DNA from: Gracilimonas sp040877545
Lineage (GTDB): Bacteria; Bacteroidota; Rhodothermia; Balneolales; Balneolaceae
DNA length: 64,000 nucleotides
Direction: 5' to 3'
Assembly (NCBI GenBank): GCA_040877545.1
Contig: JBBDNN010000074.1
Coordinates: 9,417-73,416, forward strand
Shown: in pieces, positions 62,514 through 64,000 of the stretch
Layout of the letters: each line of letters opens with the position of its first letter
How positions within the stretch are numbered: position 1 is the first letter of the stretch
The notes under the pieces: generated by a model
Database searches by the model: none
Seen by the model: only the letters and a program-made list of their open reading frames with translations
Told to the model about the DNA's origin: nothing
Translations under genes and position numbers: made by a program

Positions 62514-64000
62514 ATGAGACCTTACAATTTACTGCTCCTTTTCTTAATTACATGCTCACTTCTGTTACCTCAACACCTGTTGGCCCAAGATTCTGAAGAA
62601 GAATTAAAATACAGAAAATGGCGAATCACCCTCTTCCCTCCTCTTAGCACCAATGGTATTGACGCTCCAAATTATTCAGCCAGATACTCGATTAACATTG
62701 TAGGGGGTTATCATGGAGCGATTGATGGTTTTGAATTTGGTGGACTAGTGAACTACACCAAGCATTATGCCCATGGATTTCAGATCGTTGGTGGTGCTAA
62801 TATAACCGGCGGTAATATGGCCGGTGTGAATATTGCCGGACTTACAAACCTTTCAAATAATGATATGTCGGGAATTCAGATAGCCGGTGTAGCCAACATT
62901 TCGGGTGAGGATCTGGAAGGAATACAAGGGGCAGGTTTGTTTAATCTCGCAAATGCTACTTCCAGTGGATTACAGTTTGCCGGTATAGGAAATATAGGCC
63001 GAAAAGATATCGAAGGATTACAAGGTGCTGGGGTTTTAAATACTACTCTTGGGGATATTTCAGGCCTACAGGCAGCCGGAATTGCCAATATTGCAAAAAG
63101 AGATGTAGAAGGGTTACAGGCAGCTGGGGTTTTAAACTTTGCAGGTTCTGATCTCTCAGGCCTGCAAGCTTCCGGCGGGGCAAATATTGCAATTGGTAAT
63201 ATTGAAGGTTTAATGGCAGCAGGTGGATTAAATTTTGCAAATAACGAGGCAAGCGGATTATTAATAGCTGGTGGATTAAATTATGCACAGAGTTTAGAAG
63301 GACTCGCCATTTCTGGTGGGGCAAATATTGCTAATGAATTGCAAGGAATGCAATTTGCAGGCTTATTAAACCTTTCACGTAAAGCCACCGGATTGCAAAT
63401 AGGCTTAATAAATTTGGCCCAAGAGTTTGAAGGTGTTCCTGTTGGTTTAATTAGTTTATATGGGAATGGCCGAAAAAATATTGATGTACGATTTTCAGAT
63501 GGCGGTTTTACAGATGTAGGTATCAATCTGGGCACTTACCGGGTTTATAATTTGGCAATATTAGGATATAACACCCTCCTTGACAGGAATGTATACCGTG
63601 TAGGGCTAGCAGTTGGCCTGGAGAAAAATATACAGGAATCATTCCCTAATCTGGTGAGTAAGACAATGTATGTTAACCAGGAATTTAGCATGCTCCATCA
63701 TTTTGAAGAAGAATGGAACAGACGAACTAATCTTATTTATTCCTATAAATACCATATCGGGAAACGCTTTGGGAATGGATTGTCATTGTATGCCGGACCA
63801 AGTCTGAATATGCAGGTAACTCGTGTACCCGAAGCAGCTGATTATAACTGGTATAGTATCTGGTCTCCTTCTGCAAAAGGCCGCGATTATAGATTTTGGA
63901 TAGGATTTAGTGCGGGAATTCGTTTATTCAAACAAAAGAACATGCCTTTATTGGTCCCAGCCGAGGGTTTAAAACCCTGCACTTTCAGTGCAGCACTTTA
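62514..64000 (+). CDS. surface protein with 16-residue pentapeptide-like repeats and C-terminal barrel (incomplete)
   Basis: At least 495 residues; the frame is still open at the window end. Signal peptide (ending HLLAQ), then from about residue 95 to 300 about eleven imperfect 16-residue units of the form GLQ-AG-xN-xA, as in LA_2272-type surface repeat proteins, then a beta-barrel-like C-terminus (YRFWIGFSAGIRLF). The barrel seems complete at about residue 476, but reading continues into two hairpins at 63964-63993, suggesting the natural stop was replaced by an inserted repeat. Confidence 0.7.
   Translation, partial: MRPYNLLLLFLITCSLLLPQHLLAQDSEEELKYRKWRITLFPPLSTNGIDAPNYSARYSINIVGGYHGAIDGFEFGGLVNYTKHYAHGFQIVGGANITGGNMAGVNIAGLTNLSNNDMSGIQIAGVANISGEDLEGIQGAGLFNLANATSSGLQFAGIGNIGRKDIEGLQGAGVLNTTLGDISGLQAAGIANIAKRDVEGLQAAGVLNFAGSDLSGLQASGGANIAIGNIEGLMAAGGLNFANNEASGLLIAGGLNYAQSLEGLAISGGANIANELQGMQFAGLLNLSRKATGLQIGLINLAQEFEGVPVGLISLYGNGRKNIDVRFSDGGFTDVGINLGTYRVYNLAILGYNTLLDRNVYRVGLAVGLEKNIQESFPNLVSKTMYVNQEFSMLHHFEEEWNRRTNLIYSYKYHIGKRFGNGLSLYAGPSLNMQVTRVPEAADYNWYSIWSPSAKGRDYRFWIGFSAGIRLFKQKNMPLLVPAEGLKPCTFSAAL
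63964..63993. repeat. pair of adjacent hairpins at the window edge, REP-like
   Basis: AGGGTTT/AAACCCT (63964-63978) and CTGCACT/AGTGCAG (63977-63993, 3-nt loop) are two tight perfect hairpins in tandem at the 3' end of the surface-protein frame. Their arrangement is like REP doublets or the subterminal hairpins of IS200/IS605-type elements. The rest lies outside the window. Confidence 0.5.

Noticed and set aside
62800..63420. Tandem 48-bp periodicity as a CRISPR array
   Set aside because: The periodic units are coding, degenerate at the DNA level and have no unique spacers; they are protein repeats.
62876..63535. Several minus-strand open frames opposite the repeat protein
   Set aside because: They arise from the repetitive codon pattern of the plus-strand gene and lack signal or domain features.

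Overview
The window looks like a chromosomal stretch from a marine or halophilic member of the Balneolota/Rhodothermota, close to the Bacteroidota (inference). The genome is AT-rich. Many proteins have Bacteroidota-like signal peptides, lipoproteins and outer-membrane barrels. Three intergenic sites match the Bacteroidota promoter (TTTG, about 20 nt, TAnnTTTG). The order xerC-hpf-hprK, a RimK/aspartoacylase cassette and a carotenoid acyl-glycoside gene set also fit. No tRNA, rRNA, CRISPR array, prophage or complete insertion sequence was recognised. Genes are dense, often with ATGA stop/start overlaps.

Layout. 1-11 kb: the end of an outer-membrane barrel gene, a D-amino-acid PLP enzyme, an e(P4)-type acid phosphatase, a RimB/RimK/aspartoacylase operon, a CheY-like regulator, a NuoI-ferredoxin/peroxiredoxin operon and Der GTPase. 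11-23 kb: a UvrD-type helicase, a frameshifted mini-gene, then a long forward run (tdk, nucleoside transporter, three SurA-like proteins, MoxR ATPase, VWA membrane protein). 23-28 kb: a histidine phosphatase, an unknown lipoprotein/coiled-coil pair, apt, tadA, an acyltransferase and a hydrolase. 28.6-38.3 kb: a seven-gene type IV pilus-like cluster on the minus strand. 38-45 kb: a ferric-iron binding lipoprotein with a palindromic candidate operator, DUF971, YajQ, FKBP, a THUMP methyltransferase and a glycosyltransferase. 45-49 kb: a PrcB-like lipoprotein, an O-methyltransferase and an acyltransferase/CrtC-like hydratase/glycosyltransferase group. 49-53 kb: xerC, hpf, hprK, an M23 peptidase and a degenerate GC-richer spacer. 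53-64 kb: TrmH, an OmpR-type regulator, bioB, a DUF2490 barrel, DoxX, an amino-acid permease, small membrane proteins, cold-shock protein, a PagL-like barrel, cyclophilin and a 16-residue-repeat surface protein. That last gene runs off the window into two tandem hairpins.

The most interesting system is the type IV pilus-like cluster. It appears to carry PilM-PilN and PilO-PilP fusions, a secretin with a C-terminal SPOR domain, a PilT-like ATPase with an altered Asp box, and a cyclic-nucleotide-binding protein between pilB and pilT. No pilin or prepilin peptidase is in the window. Next are the RimB-RimK-aspartoacylase cassette, which may write and erase C-terminal glutamates on a ribosomal protein, and the carotenoid group, whose three activities are those needed for a salinixanthin-type glycoside ester. 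Smaller curiosities are nested inverted repeats at a convergent gene junction, a one-base frameshift in a small membrane gene, and relics at 11.3 and 52.8 kb.
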